A stretch of DNA of 64,000 nt from Bryum argenteum (taxonomy: Eukaryota; Streptophyta; Bryopsida; Bryales; Bryaceae). The notes under the pieces were generated by a model. The model was not told where the DNA came from, ran no database searches, and was given only the letters and a program-made list of their open reading frames with translations. Within the stretch, counting starts at the first letter, position 1. Each line of letters starts with the position of its first letter. Location: NCBI GenBank assembly GCA_037043015.1, contig CM073322.1:11915601-11979600 (forward strand), in the 5' to 3' direction. Positions 36,201 to 47,604 of the stretch are shown piece by piece. The translations under genes and the position numbers were made by a program.

Positions 36201-36997
36201 GATTGCAAGTGTCAAAATTCAACATCAAACCAATTGATGTTCATTCACCCTATGACATCATACAATTCATGCTTACACAAATTACATTGATTTCATCATT
36301 CAATACCTAAAATAAAAGAGAAGTGTGCATTGTGTCATAAATTTTTTATTTTATGATTCGAAAATGTGCCAAAGTCAATCGTGCATAATTGCTATACAAA
36401 CATAAGAGTATATATATACTTTTGATATGTTTAGCAAGGTTCAATATGCAAAAAGTAACACCTTTCAAGTGACATACTTCCATTTGTGTGCATTTCATTC
36501 AAATTTGGTTTGATTACATTTTGTAACTGGTTTTTAACTATCTCTCTATTGAAACAAGTAGTACCAAATTGTACGTTTGGTTTATGAACATTCTTCTTAG
36601 AAAATTCTCCATTGCTTGCAATGGCTTTATCTAGTGCAAGAAAATCCCCTGTTTTTGTAGACATGAAGATAAACTTCTCAACAAATGCACCAATTTCAGC
36701 ATAGCGCATACAACGAGCCCAAGTTGGAGATTCACTTTTAGGTTGTCCAACTTGCACAACAAGGGATTCTAGAGATTGGAAGTTTTTCACCATATTATAT
36801 ACTTCTTTTAATTTTTGACTATACGATGAGTGTTGCCCAAAACATGTAATTGACAGTTTCGTAATCTGACAAGATTGTTTTTTGAATAACTTTGATACCG
36901 CCATACATTGAACCAATGATTTGCAATCACAAATTGTTGCAAAGATAAGTTGCAAAACTTCAAGAGGAAGCAAATCAAAAACATTTGTACTTGCCAT
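33284..36997 (-). CDS. F-box protein with long low-complexity tail
   Basis: Four exons in frame: 36997-36478, 35963-34810, 34417-34076 and 33949-33284, about 893 residues. The start ATG at 36,997 precedes an F-box within the first 50 residues (LLPLEVLQLIFATICDCKSL followed by VQCMAVSKLF), so the product probably docks on SKP1 in an SCF ubiquitin ligase. The following 120 residues (QITKLSITCFG, FQSLESLVVQVG, FVEKFIFMST) resemble the diverged repeats of AUF1-type plant F-box proteins and probably bind the target. The second exon continues that fold (VPVIVFAIVQGLDEFRDSIP, VESITIHM), then becomes Asn/Asp/Ser/Lys-rich and likely disordered, with a CKRC-x16-CWTC pair that could bind a metal. The last exon is also low-complexity, then ends in a more hydrophobic Ala/Leu-rich segment (TALELETLSAASLVGPLLVA). 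The gene is much more AT-rich than its neighbours. The first splice uses GTATGT at 36,477. Target unknown. Confidence 0.78.
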
Positions 36998-37335
36998 TTT
37001 TTCCTTGTTTCTATATCACCAAACAAGAACCAAAACTCATTTCGAGTTTGTCTTAGATTGATTTATCATCACTTAACTTTATATGAAGAACCTTTGTCAC
37101 AAAAGATTTCTTCACATTTATGTATTAGGTATGATATTATATTCTCATAACAGTAACAAACATGTCAATAAAGCTTCCTGTGAATGTATTCTGAATTAAA
37201 AGATTCAACACTTTAAAAAAATAATAATTAGCAAATCATTTGCAATCGTACTAGTCAAAAGGGTTGACACAACACTTTTGCTATGAAGCAATATTAAAAG
37301 ATGTTTCATTTGGTTATCAATCCATGCCCATGTTT

Positions 37336-37485
37336 CATCCAACTCATACCAGATACATACAAAATACATAAAACCCTTAATTCCATAAACTTCGCAAGTC
37401 ATTACCACCACCAACAATGCAAATGTTGCATCCAACTCATACCAAATACATACAAAGTAAATAAAAACCCCTAATTCCATAAAGT
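37336..37485. repeat. Direct repeat of about 57 bp, two copies
   Basis: The segment from CATCCAACTCATACC through TACATACAAA to CTAATTCCATAAA (with small changes) occurs at about 37,336 and again at about 37,429, 93 bases apart. Confidence 0.8.
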
Positions 37486-37845
37486 TTACACATTCTTCCG
37501 ACCACTAAATAATAGGGGCCATATTCTTTCTCTTATAAAAGATAACAACTAAGAAGACAATGACAAAACATTATGTCATTAACTAACTGAAACATCCTAT
37601 ATCTTCTTTGTCAAAGAAATTTAAAAAAAAAGAAGTTTTTGCACTTCACAAAAATTCTTAAAATTCAACGTGATTAACACATTTTATTGTGAGATTGCAA
37701 TAGTGGAAAAATTGTGCCTAAATGACAGAAGAAAGGAGGCAAATTATGATTAAATGGAATCGGCCGGAAATAAGAACATGATCTTGTTTGTATCCTTCAT
37801 GTACCGTCACTTATTTTAAATGTCACTTTGGATAGGACTTTCCTT

Positions 37846-38030
37846 GTCATTCTTTTTGTCAAAATCAAAACCCCGTCATTCTTTGCATCAAACCAAAACC
37901 CTATCATTTTTTTCATCAAAATCAAAACCCTGTCATTCTCTTCGTTAAAATCAAAACCCTATCGTTCTTTTCGTCAAAATTAAAACTATGTTATTCTTAC
38001 CATCGAAATCAAAACTTTGTCATTTGTTTT
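37846..38030. repeat. Degenerate minisatellite, about six units of 28-33 bp
   Basis: The unit is roughly GTCATTCTTTTCGTCAAAAT followed by CAAAACCCT, recurring six times with point changes and small indels. Neighbouring units differ, so the array is old or unselected. Confidence 0.8.
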
Positions 38031-38541
38031 GTCATTGTGGACAACCTATGAACACTATGTCATTCATGTAAATTTGTAATGTCCTTTCTAGACAGTTCTC
38101 CTACTAGTGGCAGTTAAAACTCAAACAAGGATTTGCACAATTACCCTGATATCGTGAACCCCACAACATTCCTATTTCAGCCAACACAGTGGAAAAGTGT
38201 GCAATTTCCACCAAGTTACCATCACTGCTTCCACCAAGAATGTCTTATTCCACCAAAGCCTTTTGAAATGAGTCACTTCAGATACAAATGTAAGACTCAA
38301 GCTAAATGATTGACATGGATTTGGTGCCATTCAGAACGCACTCACTTACCATCATGTCAAGAATCCAAATGAACTTTATGAACAAACAAACATTCATAAC
38401 ATGTAAATATTTGACGATTTTGAAACATCGCAGTATACACTTTATTGAAGAGGAAGGCTCCAGTAAAAGAGCATAGTCAGCTCAAGCCTTTACAGTAGTA
38501 GTGAACCTCTAAGGAAGGAAGGGAAGGGAAGGGTCCTCTTT

Positions 38542-41500
38542 CTATGCTGCCATTTCCACTTTGGACTTGCAAAAGTTTTCAATGTACTCGAAGGTCATAC
38601 TCTTTGGTCGTTCGATAGGAAGGCCAAGTGCGCGATCCCAAATGAGCTGCACAAGTAATAACGTACATAAGTACATGTAGATTTTCTGATTTTTTGCTTT
38701 AAAACGGCACAAATGATCAATTATCAAGCGAGCTTTGAGCATTCATACCTGAGAGAGGACGCCCATTGCGCGAGAAACACCGAAGAGCACAGTGTAGTAG
38801 CTGAAGCAGACCAACCCAAAACAGATTAGCCTTTCAGGTTAAAAGCCAACTATTGAGGGTAATACAAAAGAAAGTTGGCATTGAAGGTTTCAGAAGAAGC
38901 AGGGTGGTGACTCACTTTTGTTCTTTCAAGCCGTAGTATTGCAGCAGAACGCCGCTGTGGGCATCCACATTGGGCCACGGGTTCTTCACCTGCGCAATAT
39001 AACAGAAAACTTAGAGAAAAGCTTTGACATGCATAACAGACGCATAGAGATTATAGAGGTACTTCGATGTAAAAGTCCTGGAAAACTTACTTTGCCGCCT
39101 GCCAAGAGAATAGGTGGCACCACCTCGAACAATTTCGACACCTGCACTCAACAAGTAGACATAGGATAAAATATTTAAGAAGAAGACATACCTTACCTAC
39201 AAGTCTTAAGAATACAAGGGAAAGGCTGGCACTTTTCTAAATAAGACCGTAAAGTTGCAACAGGCAAAGGTATGGATTACCAGTTTGAACATGGGATCCT
39301 CGGGCAGATGCTTCAGGGCAAATTCACGTTGGCATAAGTAGCGGGGGTCAGTTTTCCTGAGCACAGCGTGCCCGAACCCAGGTACAACCTGCCACATATT
39401 CTTACCCAAATCAATATAAAAGTCTTCATTGTCGACGAAAGAAACAATGGATGTAAGGAAAAAATCTTTACAGATAACTCAGATACTGTTGATGCAATGT
39501 AAGAGTGAAATTACCCGGCCACTCGACAGAGTCTTCTTGATGTAATCTTTGAGTTGGTCGAGTGTGACTTCACTGCCAATGTCATCCAACACATCTTGAA
39601 TCCACCGCAGCACTTCCTGCACGAGTAGTGAATATTTAAAACTAGACCACGTACATGTTAGAATTACAAAATCGGGAGAAGGGCGTTCTTCGAAGGGTAA
39701 AGAGTCTAGTCCGATTATGATCCTTGAAACTTTACCTGATTCGCCAGTCCGTGCAAAGGGCCTGCTAGACCGTTCATTCCAGCAGCGTAAGACAGATATG
39801 GGTCTGATAAGGCACTCCCCACCTGCCAAAGGGATAAGATCAGAAATAGGAGAGTAGCAATCCAATTCTCTAATACCCCCGTTCTAAGTTTCTCAAGGAA
39901 AATAGAGCCATCTGAACAGATTGAAATGTTTTCTGCGCTCATGAGAGTATCTTACCAGATGGACAGTGTGGGCGCTAACATTTCCTCCTTCGTGATCACT
40001 GCCACAATTTGAAACATCATAATCCATCTGTAAAAACATTTGCCTCTAAGACATGAAGCTATGAGATCCTCCTACTGACATGAATCATGAGTCAAGGAGC
40101 TGAAAGTGAAAGTAAAGTACGTGTGGATGCTCAAGTAGAGACGCATCAGCTCGTGCATTTGGTCATCTTTGAAGCCCAACATGTGCGCATAATTAGCAGC
40201 GTAGTCCAAACTTGAATCTGCTCCGATCACATCTCCACCTTTATAAATTCTGCAGTAAACCAAAAAAGAAGATCAAAGGAGATCTAACACATCCCTCCAG
40301 AATAAATAAAAACGTTGATTTCTAGTAGTCTTGTCGCTAGATGAATCCCTACGTATTTGATGTGATTGATTCTATCATTCAAAAAGATGTTTTAGCTACC
40401 ACCTCTGAAGCTCTCTATTAAATCCTACAACTATGGCATAGTAAGGTAAACAACTGACCTTCGGTAGATGTACGCAGCTAGTTCTGGCAAGCGGGCAATC
40501 AGATTCATGGAATCCTCATAAACTGGTTCCCAGTACCTGCACCGTTCAGGGACTTCTCAGAGGACATTCTTAAAAAGAAAAGACAATATCAAAAGGACGA
40601 AACTGGCGAGCTAGCATCATTCAAACCTAAAACTTACTTGGTCTTGTGGATCCCCTTCTCGTAAGCCTTCGCAAACTCACTTTCAGTCTGAAAAGTAGTA
40701 ACCAACAACAACCTTGTCAAGCATCTAAAATGGCTGGCTCAAAATTGAATGAATCACATACGGAGAAAGCTTGAGAAGGAAGTATTCATTACCTGCAGAG
40801 CCATCACACCAGCAACCAATTGCGTCATTGGGTGCGCGGTTATCGGAAGCGCATTAATGACATCAAACACATGCCCTGCACAAAAGCATTCTCTATCAGC
40901 ACCAAAGCACTTCATCAACTTAATATTGAACAAAGTCTGCCTCGATCATTCTGGTCGTAATGGATGAACTATCCAGTTGATCAATAAAATATTCTCGATA
41001 TCTAAAGACTCTTTTCGAAGTAGCTGATTTTCTACCAGAAACATAAACAACATCAATCAGGATGAATTCACGTTGTATGATACGTATATATAAAACAAAG
41101 TCTGCCTCGGTGCAGCATTATCATTCTCGAACTATCCAGATGATCATTCTAGAGAGTATTATGGGGGATCAGATAACGTGCTTAAAAATATTCTCGATAT
41201 CTGAAGAATCTTTTCGAAGTAACTGATTTTTTACCAGAAACATGAACATCATCCAGGTTGGCTATACCTGGAATTTTGGAGCGAGATCGGAGGTCTTCAG
41301 ACAAAGCTTGAACTTGCTCTTTGGTTGGTACCTGCATGATTTGTACGAGCTTCCATCAACCCCTCCAGACCACAGAAATTGAAAGTACAGCCAATGCTGC
41401 ATAGTTAGTTACCTCTCCAGTTACAAGCAGCCACAAGAAGCCTTCAGGTAGAGGCTCGCCGCCGGGTTTGACTCCTGGAAGTTTCTTCTGACATTCAGGA

Positions 41501-43090
41501 ATCGACATGCCCCTGAACCTAATACCCTGCAGCCAACAATACAAACAAATTAGAAAACCACAGGTCAAACAATGCATCTCTAACTTCATGATTCAAATCC
41601 ACAATTAAAAATACCGTAAGTTTTTGATTCATTCAATGTGGCGATTACCTCCTCAGGGTCAAGTAGCGATGTCTCCCACAGCATGCCTTTGATTCCACGC
41701 ATTCCACCGATTGCCTGATCGAAAAAGCAACATGTTATTGAAATAGTTAAGACAGTGATCTTTCGGTGAGAGCTGATTAGAAAAGCTCCAAATAATAAGG
41801 GTGAGTACTCCAAATGGCATGGGCACAGTTTAGAGAATAAAAAATGAAATGGCTTCTGCCAACCGAGGCATATGAGTTTCACTTACCATGTCAACTGTGG
41901 TCTCTCCTAGGGACACACTTCCATACTTGCTCTTGATAGCCTTCAATTTTTCCTGCACACACACCACAAAACATTTACTATATTAGAACAACTGCCCAAG
42001 GAAGTAATAAAATCATCGGTGAAACGTTTTACTTATGAAGGAGAATGAATGACTGACTGACTCACCCGCTCCTCTGGAACCATCTCTGCGATCTTGGCCC
42101 GCAAATCCTGTACACAAGTAAATCACAAACAAAATCACCATACATCCAAAGGTTTATTGATTAAGATGATAGCAGTTCCATATCGCTTACGTAAGCGAGG
42201 GACCACCTACTCTACTAACACCATTCTTTTCTACAACAGCTTCACCAGTAGTACTCCCTGGGTGCCGAAAAAACAGGAATCAACGACTGTCTAGTGCTCC
42301 GAAGACTTGAAACCATCGTTGAGTCTGGACATTACAATATTTGTGGTCGCCAGACACCCAAAACTCAAAATGCGAATTTTATTAATTGCTGTAGATTCTT
42401 AAGATCACAGCAGTTCCTTTTCGTATGCGGGTACGAGGGTTACACCATTGTTTCCAATTGCAGCTAAGATTTCCAGTTCCGCTAGTACTCCCCGGGTACC
42501 AGGGCTCAAGTAGTGACTAGTGCTCCACAAAGCTATGACCATCGTATTCCCAGGTCTGAACATTAGAATAGAGCAAGATATTTGTTATGCTCTAAGGTCG
42601 CCAGCCACCCAGAACTCGAGATGAGAATGCTGTAGGTTCTTAACAATTCCTTTTCATGTGTAGGCACGAGGGTTATACCATTCGTTCCTAGTGCAGCTAC
42701 GATTTGCGACATGACTCCACAAGTGACTAGCGCTCCAAATAGTTAGAATCATCGCATGGGGTCTGAGCATTAAAATATTCGTTCCCATTCAGAATAGGAG
42801 CGATGGTAGTACTCAGGCTAGTTGAGGAAAAAAAGAGAATGTGAGAGAGAGAGAGTACCGTGTTGGAAGCCCCCGAGGAGGCTTGATAGAATCGGGCCCA
42901 TCGGGCGGAATGGGAAGGCTTGAGCTGATCCAGCAGCAGTTTCACCCCCTGCCATAGCTCGATCACACAGAAGAGTCTGTCAACCCTAAACGAAGAATCC
43001 TACGACCGATCGCGTGCTCGATCGGAGTAGAGCTTTGTGACCCAATTCGGAAACTCACAGAGAATTGCATGAACAGCTCACCCGCGTCAT
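38542..43090 (-). CDS. CSY: Citrate synthase, mitochondrial type
   Basis: Nineteen exons join in frame to about 473 residues: 43090-43082, 42957-42859, 42107-42066, 41952-41887, 41714-41649, 41526-41413, 41331-41268, 40875-40793, 40687-40638, 40536-40459, 40249-40121, 39998-39956, 39822-39736, 39616-39515, 39388-39281, 39141-39091, 38989-38916, 38800-38749 and 38646-38542. The enzyme condenses oxaloacetate and acetyl-CoA to citrate at the start of the TCA cycle. Catalytic residues seen: His277 (EGGNVSAH), His351 ([13 protein letters not shown]) and Asp406 (PNVDAHSG). [20 protein letters not shown] and [11 protein letters not shown] are typical of the plant mitochondrial form, and the length matches it; peroxisomal plant isoforms are longer at the N terminus and different in these blocks. 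The N terminus ([15 protein letters not shown], then Arg/Ser-rich [11 protein letters not shown]) fits a mitochondrial presequence. The first coding exon is only nine bases (Met-Thr-Arg), chosen because it supplies an ATG before a good donor in the right phase. Confidence 0.95.
40930..41250. repeat. Duplicated segment inside a citrate synthase intron
   Basis: Two copies (about 40,931-41,054 and 41,096-41,252) share AACAAAGTCTGCCTCG, AACTATCCAG, ATATTCTCGATATCT and CTTTTCGAAGTA, and end TTTACCAGAAACATGAACAT or similar. The second copy carries about 30 extra bases. It lies between the seventh and eighth coding exons. Confidence 0.8.
42160..42790. repeat. Three-copy tandem repeat inside a citrate synthase intron
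   Basis: Units of roughly 240 bp begin near 42,169, 42,410 and 42,648; shared phrases are AGCAGTTCC, TACGAGGGTTACACCATT, AGTACTCCC, TAGTGCTCC, ACCATCG, GGTCGCCAG and CACCCA. The copies are clearly diverged. The array makes up most of the 751-bp intron between the second and third coding exons. Confidence 0.75.
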
Positions 43091-43320
43091 TGTTGCGCCG
43101 CCGATCTGTTGCAAGTGCTGCTCCCTCCGATTCTACCAAGTGGTCTGCCTCTTGGGAGAGTGACGCAGCGAGAATGAACAAGGAGGTCGTAAGTTACTAG
43201 TTGGTCCAAGAATGCGAATGAAGTGTCACTCCGTAGAGGTGCTTGTGCGCATGCTTCCGATTCTTTGCTTTTACTTTTTCCTGGTCTTCCTTTCTTGTGC
43301 ACTTTCTTTTCTTTTGGGTT
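43091..43320 (-). promoter_or_regulatory. Citrate synthase 5' leader and promoter remnant
   Basis: Only about 230 bases separate the start codon from an inserted TTAA element. This stretch has purine-rich runs (AAAAGAAAAGAAAGTGC on the minus strand) typical of leaders; the true promoter may lie beyond or inside the element. Confidence 0.35.
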
Positions 43321-43324
43321 TTAA

Positions 43325-43991
43325 CCCTTAAACGCCCAAGCAACAGAATCTGCTCTGTAGCTCTTAGTGTACTCAACTTCTCACTTATATTTTGATGTCA
43401 AACAGGTTATTTTCTTGTGATGCATTCAAAAAGTGAAATTTTACAATTCAAATGACAATTTGTATGAGTGATTTTGTGGTTTGAAAGGATTGTGGTAGGT
43501 AGGTTGGGGTTGTACAGATAGATAGATAGAAACTCCGGTCCTTTCTAAGGGTTGGCGTGAATGAAGTGTCCGTTCATAATGCTAATATCCCGATGGCCAC
43601 CGGACAAGGGGAAATTAGAACAAGACTACTTCCCCCTCTCGAGGGTGGATACTGTAACTACGCTAGTTTCTAGCCTAGTTACTAGTGCCTTGAAGATACT
43701 TGACATAGTATCCCCCAAAAGTGCTTTGAGGTACCCATACAATAAGGTCCAAAGACCTCCCACAATAGTTGGGTGGACTATAGTGGTGAGCACGACGGCG
43801 GCATGGGGAATAGAACCAATGACCTCCTCGTGGGGTTGTACATAACCTTGTAGGAGGTTGCAAGCTCATCATTCATTGGTTCATATATAATGCCCAGGTT
43901 CAAAAAGTGCACTATTTATAATGCCCAAATCCAAAAGATGTTGTGATCAGATATTGGCCTCCTCGTTTTAGACCTTGTGCGCGTTTAAGGG
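43325..43991 (+). mobile_element. TTAA-flanked MITE, copy 3, carrying a nested SINE
   Basis: TTAA at 43,321-43,324 and 43,992-43,995; termini CCCTTAAACGCCC and GCGTTTAAGGG. Without the nested SINE the element is about 340 bp and co-linear with the copy at 8.4 kb (CAATTTGTATGAG, GGATTGTGGTAGGTAGGTT, CTTGTAGGAGGTTGCAAGCT and the two ATAATGCCCA phrases). It sits in the upstream region of the citrate synthase gene. Confidence 0.88.
43516..43830 (-). mobile_element. SINE nested in the TTAA element
   Basis: A 315-bp insertion with an exact 11-bp direct repeat TGGGGTTGTAC on each side (43,505-43,515 and 43,831-43,841); removing it and one repeat restores the host element. On the minus strand it starts near a box B-like GGTTCTATTCCCC, lacks the box A segment present at 31.6 kb, and ends in GGAGTTTCTATCTATCTATC. 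It is therefore a slightly 5'-truncated copy with a tetranucleotide tail. Confidence 0.9.
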
Positions 43992-44821
43992 TTAAACAAC
44001 ATGGAGTTTAATGTGAGGATTTTATATAAAGCGATGAAGAGGTTAATAACCAATACCCCGATCAACTAGTAGTATTTACCCCATTTCCGTCGGGGAATTT
44101 TACACATAAGTGAATACGACTTTTGCAAATTGTATGAGGCTTGAACACATGACTATTCTATGGGATGTGAGAAGGTGAATATTGCTTCAAGCACTTCGCT
44201 AACCTATTAGAGTCTAAAAAGTGGAGCTCATAGTTGAGGTTCCAATAAAGGAGGGCATATCCTTTTGTGAACTATTTTGGAAGTGATTATTTTTTTATTT
44301 GATTTGATTTGAATGTTGAATAGTTACATTTAAAAGTATGATTTCAACACAAGAAAGATCAACACGCAAGAGATGCAAACAGGGGCTCTTAATTTGAAAC
44401 ACACACTAAGGTCTCAAAAAAAGATGCATAGCCATCTTTGCGTTTTGAGTGACTTTAAAGTATATATGGATGGACTAACTTTCAATGGCTCTATCTCAAA
44501 AACCCTTGACCCAATTGAAGGTCTGTAAGTCGTTGCCAGCCTCTTAGATAAGTGAAGTCTCCTTACTCTATTTAGCTTTTCCAAAGCGTTATATGATAAG
44601 TAAAATGCCGGATCCACTTGGTCAAGAATTGGTCATCATGCTTCAACTCGTTCACTAAGTGTTGGTTGTTAAGAGCAATGTAGGAATTATCAATATTGAC
44701 AACAACAACAACAATGTTTGGATACTAAGGGTGCATTGGCAACCCGATAATCAAACATTGTGCTAATTTTGAAACCTTCATACGTTGTTGTGATTTGCAC
44801 ATATCATGACGATGAGAATAT

Positions 44822-45142
44822 AAAGGTGCGTTTGGCAACCAATCCCACAACTCCTCCTAGCGTGCTCCACACCCCACTTCTCACAAAAATCCTAAATCCT
44901 AAAGTGGACTTAGTGGCATCAAGGGCGAGTAGGGTCGGAGGGGCAAAGGCAAAGGGCATTGAAGGGCAAAGGGTAAGAGGCAAGGGTCATATTGAGATTC
45001 AAATCTCGATGTCTTGTCTCTTAAGAAATATCATGAATTCATAATCATGATAAAAAATGACCGCCAAATGTGTGATTGCTAGTGATTTTGAGAATATTAT
45101 GATTTGACGTGAGATATCATGATGTTGTGCCAAAAACACCCT
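44822..45142. mobile_element. Possible hAT-like non-autonomous element
   Basis: The left end AAGGTGCGTTTGGCAACCAA and the right end, read on the minus strand, AGGGTGTTTTTGGCACAAC are similar and resemble the TAGGGTGCGTTTGG terminus common in plant hAT elements. The 8-bp target duplication is not clean, so boundaries are approximate. A related GGGTGCATTGGCAACC phrase lies at 44,731. Confidence 0.4.
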
Positions 45143-45394
45143 AAGAATCATTTTTTATGTACCGTCACCGAGTTTATATGGACGATGGATTTTGGTATAA
45201 ATAATCCAATTGATGGTGTTCAAATAAGTACATAGGATTATTTAAGTTACTTTATGGAATATCTAAGACACCCCTAGATATTCAACACTACAAGCGGTGT
45301 ACATTCATTATTTTCATTCACCATACCATAAAAAAGGAAGTAGGAAGTAGCCTACTTAAAATTTAATGAATAGAGGCAGACCTCTCATATTTTA

Positions 45395-45924
45395 CCCTTA
45401 ACATCCAAGCAATCATTTTCTAATTTATATGGTTAAAAGCCTTGAAACTACGTCATATGATGCAAAAAGCACATGGTTATACCTTACCAAGTGTATTACC
45501 ATATGCAACAATAATATTGTTTATTTGATTCATATAGATTCTGAATGTGGATTGACTTGGTGGAAGCCACTATTTTTCCTTTGTAAAATGTGTGGTAGTT
45601 TTCACCATTGCAATGCTACTATTTGAGCCAAGATTTTTTTAGGTGAAATAGTTTTTTTGAGATGAAATAAAAAGATCTTTCTAGTTGGTGATTTTTTCAT
45701 TGCAAATTTCATGTTGGTAGTATTTTCACTTTGAAGTGAAATTATTTTGTAGTCTGCTTTGGGCATTAAAAGTTATGATCTCGCAAGAGTCAAGATTTGG
45801 TTCACATGATCTATAACAAATCTATTACAAGTTTATACTGCTAAGATCTAAATAGCTTATTTTTATTTTCATCTATGTCACAAGAATGAGTTTTGGCTTA
45901 AAATATCCCAAGGGCGTTTAGGGG
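45395..45924. mobile_element. Possible degenerate TTAA-type element, copy 7
   Basis: The right end GGGCGTTTAGGGG is followed by TTAA (45,925-45,928). The best left partner is TTTA|CCCTTAACATCC at 45,391. The inverted match is short and the interior is unrelated to the other copies, so this may be an old or chance pair. Confidence 0.35.
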
Positions 45925-47604
45925 TTAAGCTATATTCCATACTTCTGATTTGTGCACAATAAAATATTTTAATATTGAAATAACAATGTTGTAATGAAAT
46001 CAAGAAACAACCTCAAGGCCATGTTTGGCCTTCTATTCTTGTGTTTTCCATTATTTGAGTATGTGCATACATGTCATGACATGTCGCTTACCTATGTATC
46101 GTCTTTATAGGATCCAAAAGATTAGCTTTGACTCCTCATGCAAAGCGCTTAGGGCCATATAAGATATTAAAATAAATCAATGGCATGAGATACCTTAATT
46201 TTGTTATAACGACGTTATTCCATGTGTCATTTTGGCCAACATTATTAAATATGCCTGTTTTTAGAAATATTTTTATAATTGAACTTTGGAAATGTTTAAG
46301 CTTCTCAGATGACATCTTTTTTGGTATCACGCATGTCTCCATAATATCAATTGATTTCTACACTAACACCAAAAATTCCCTAATATCACACACTTTGATA
46401 TCTATTGACCTCTTAAAACCGATCAAAGGGCAACATTTTTGAACGGTCGGTGAGAAATATTTTGTCAAAGGGCAAATATTTCTCAATAGCCGTTCAAGAA
46501 CAACAATGGTTGTAACAACGCTTTAGAAATATTTTCCTTTGAGGTGAACAACTGACAAAACACCTATGTTATTTTTTTTGTTTAATCACCCCTAAAGACA
46601 CCATTTTAGCGGAATAATGTCATTTTAAGAGAGATGAGGATGAGAGGATTTGGCCATGACTTGGCCTTATCAATGGCTTGCTCCTTTTGTAAAGTAGCCT
46701 TAGGTCTAGTTAATGTGTTAGAAAATTATACTTCAATCCAAGATATGAGACATGATATGTGTTTTAGTGCAAATTTTTAAAATTTTAACTCGATCTCCTT
46801 TGTAGAATTTGGGGTAGCTTTCACTATTACAAGGCCTTTATATAAGCCACGACAATTTTCATGATGTTTTGTATAAGGGTGTTTTTGAGATGAGGTTGAA
46901 CAACTTTCTAGCTGAAGGTTTGATGTTAGCGAAGCGCACGTTACTAACATTTCACCCTTAAAAGAAAAAGATAATATCGTTGAATCCGTCCTTGGTATTA
47001 ATATGTTATAATCTCGCAATATTCTAAGCCTCACAATTCCAAAAAAATTCCACATGGTTTTCAATTGGGAGTCAATTAGAAGATTATGCTGCTCAGATTT
47101 GACGACAGACTAAAAAAAAAAGTATTTAAAAAATCACCATTAAGAAATTGTGCATGATATTTTAAAAGAAATGCAAGATAACACTTCATCAAATCTAATT
47201 GAATTTGTTATCTGTGTACTCATTTATCTAAAATTGTTCAAATGCGCATGTGGTATGCATACATTTCACTATATCATTTTTGGAAGGTACAACATTATTT
47301 TAACGCTATGGCCTTGTGGAATAAGACATATAGTGCATATGTAGATATTTTTCTTTACATATGTTACTTACGCCTACATATCTTATCTCTTACACCTCAT
47401 CTGTTTCACATCCATATATTTACGTCAAATAGTTTGACTAAAAATTACTAAAAATGACTCAATACTATATAGATCATCAATATAAAACAAACCCCATTGC
47501 AAATAATCACGTCATTTGGAGGCCCAAAAAAGACACTAAAAAAGAAAAGCATGTAACTACAAGCGTGCATACCTTTCTTTTTTATACTACAGTTCGGACA
47601 CGCA

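Larger units (their letters stand above)
36998..38541. other. Intergenic with two degenerate tandem repeats
   Basis: Promoter side of the F-box gene, then two repeat clusters (separate entries) and ordinary AT-rich DNA. The stretch 38.1-38.5 kb is probably the 3' flank of citrate synthase. No gene was recognised. Confidence 0.55.
43996..47604. other. Repeat-rich intergenic region, no gene recognised
   Basis: AT-rich DNA with possible hAT-like and TTAA-like elements (separate entries). A doubled phrase around TATTTCTCA at 46.44-46.49 kb forms a short inverted repeat (TTGAACGG...CCGTTCAA). Open frames are under 100 codons and without domains. Confidence 0.5.
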
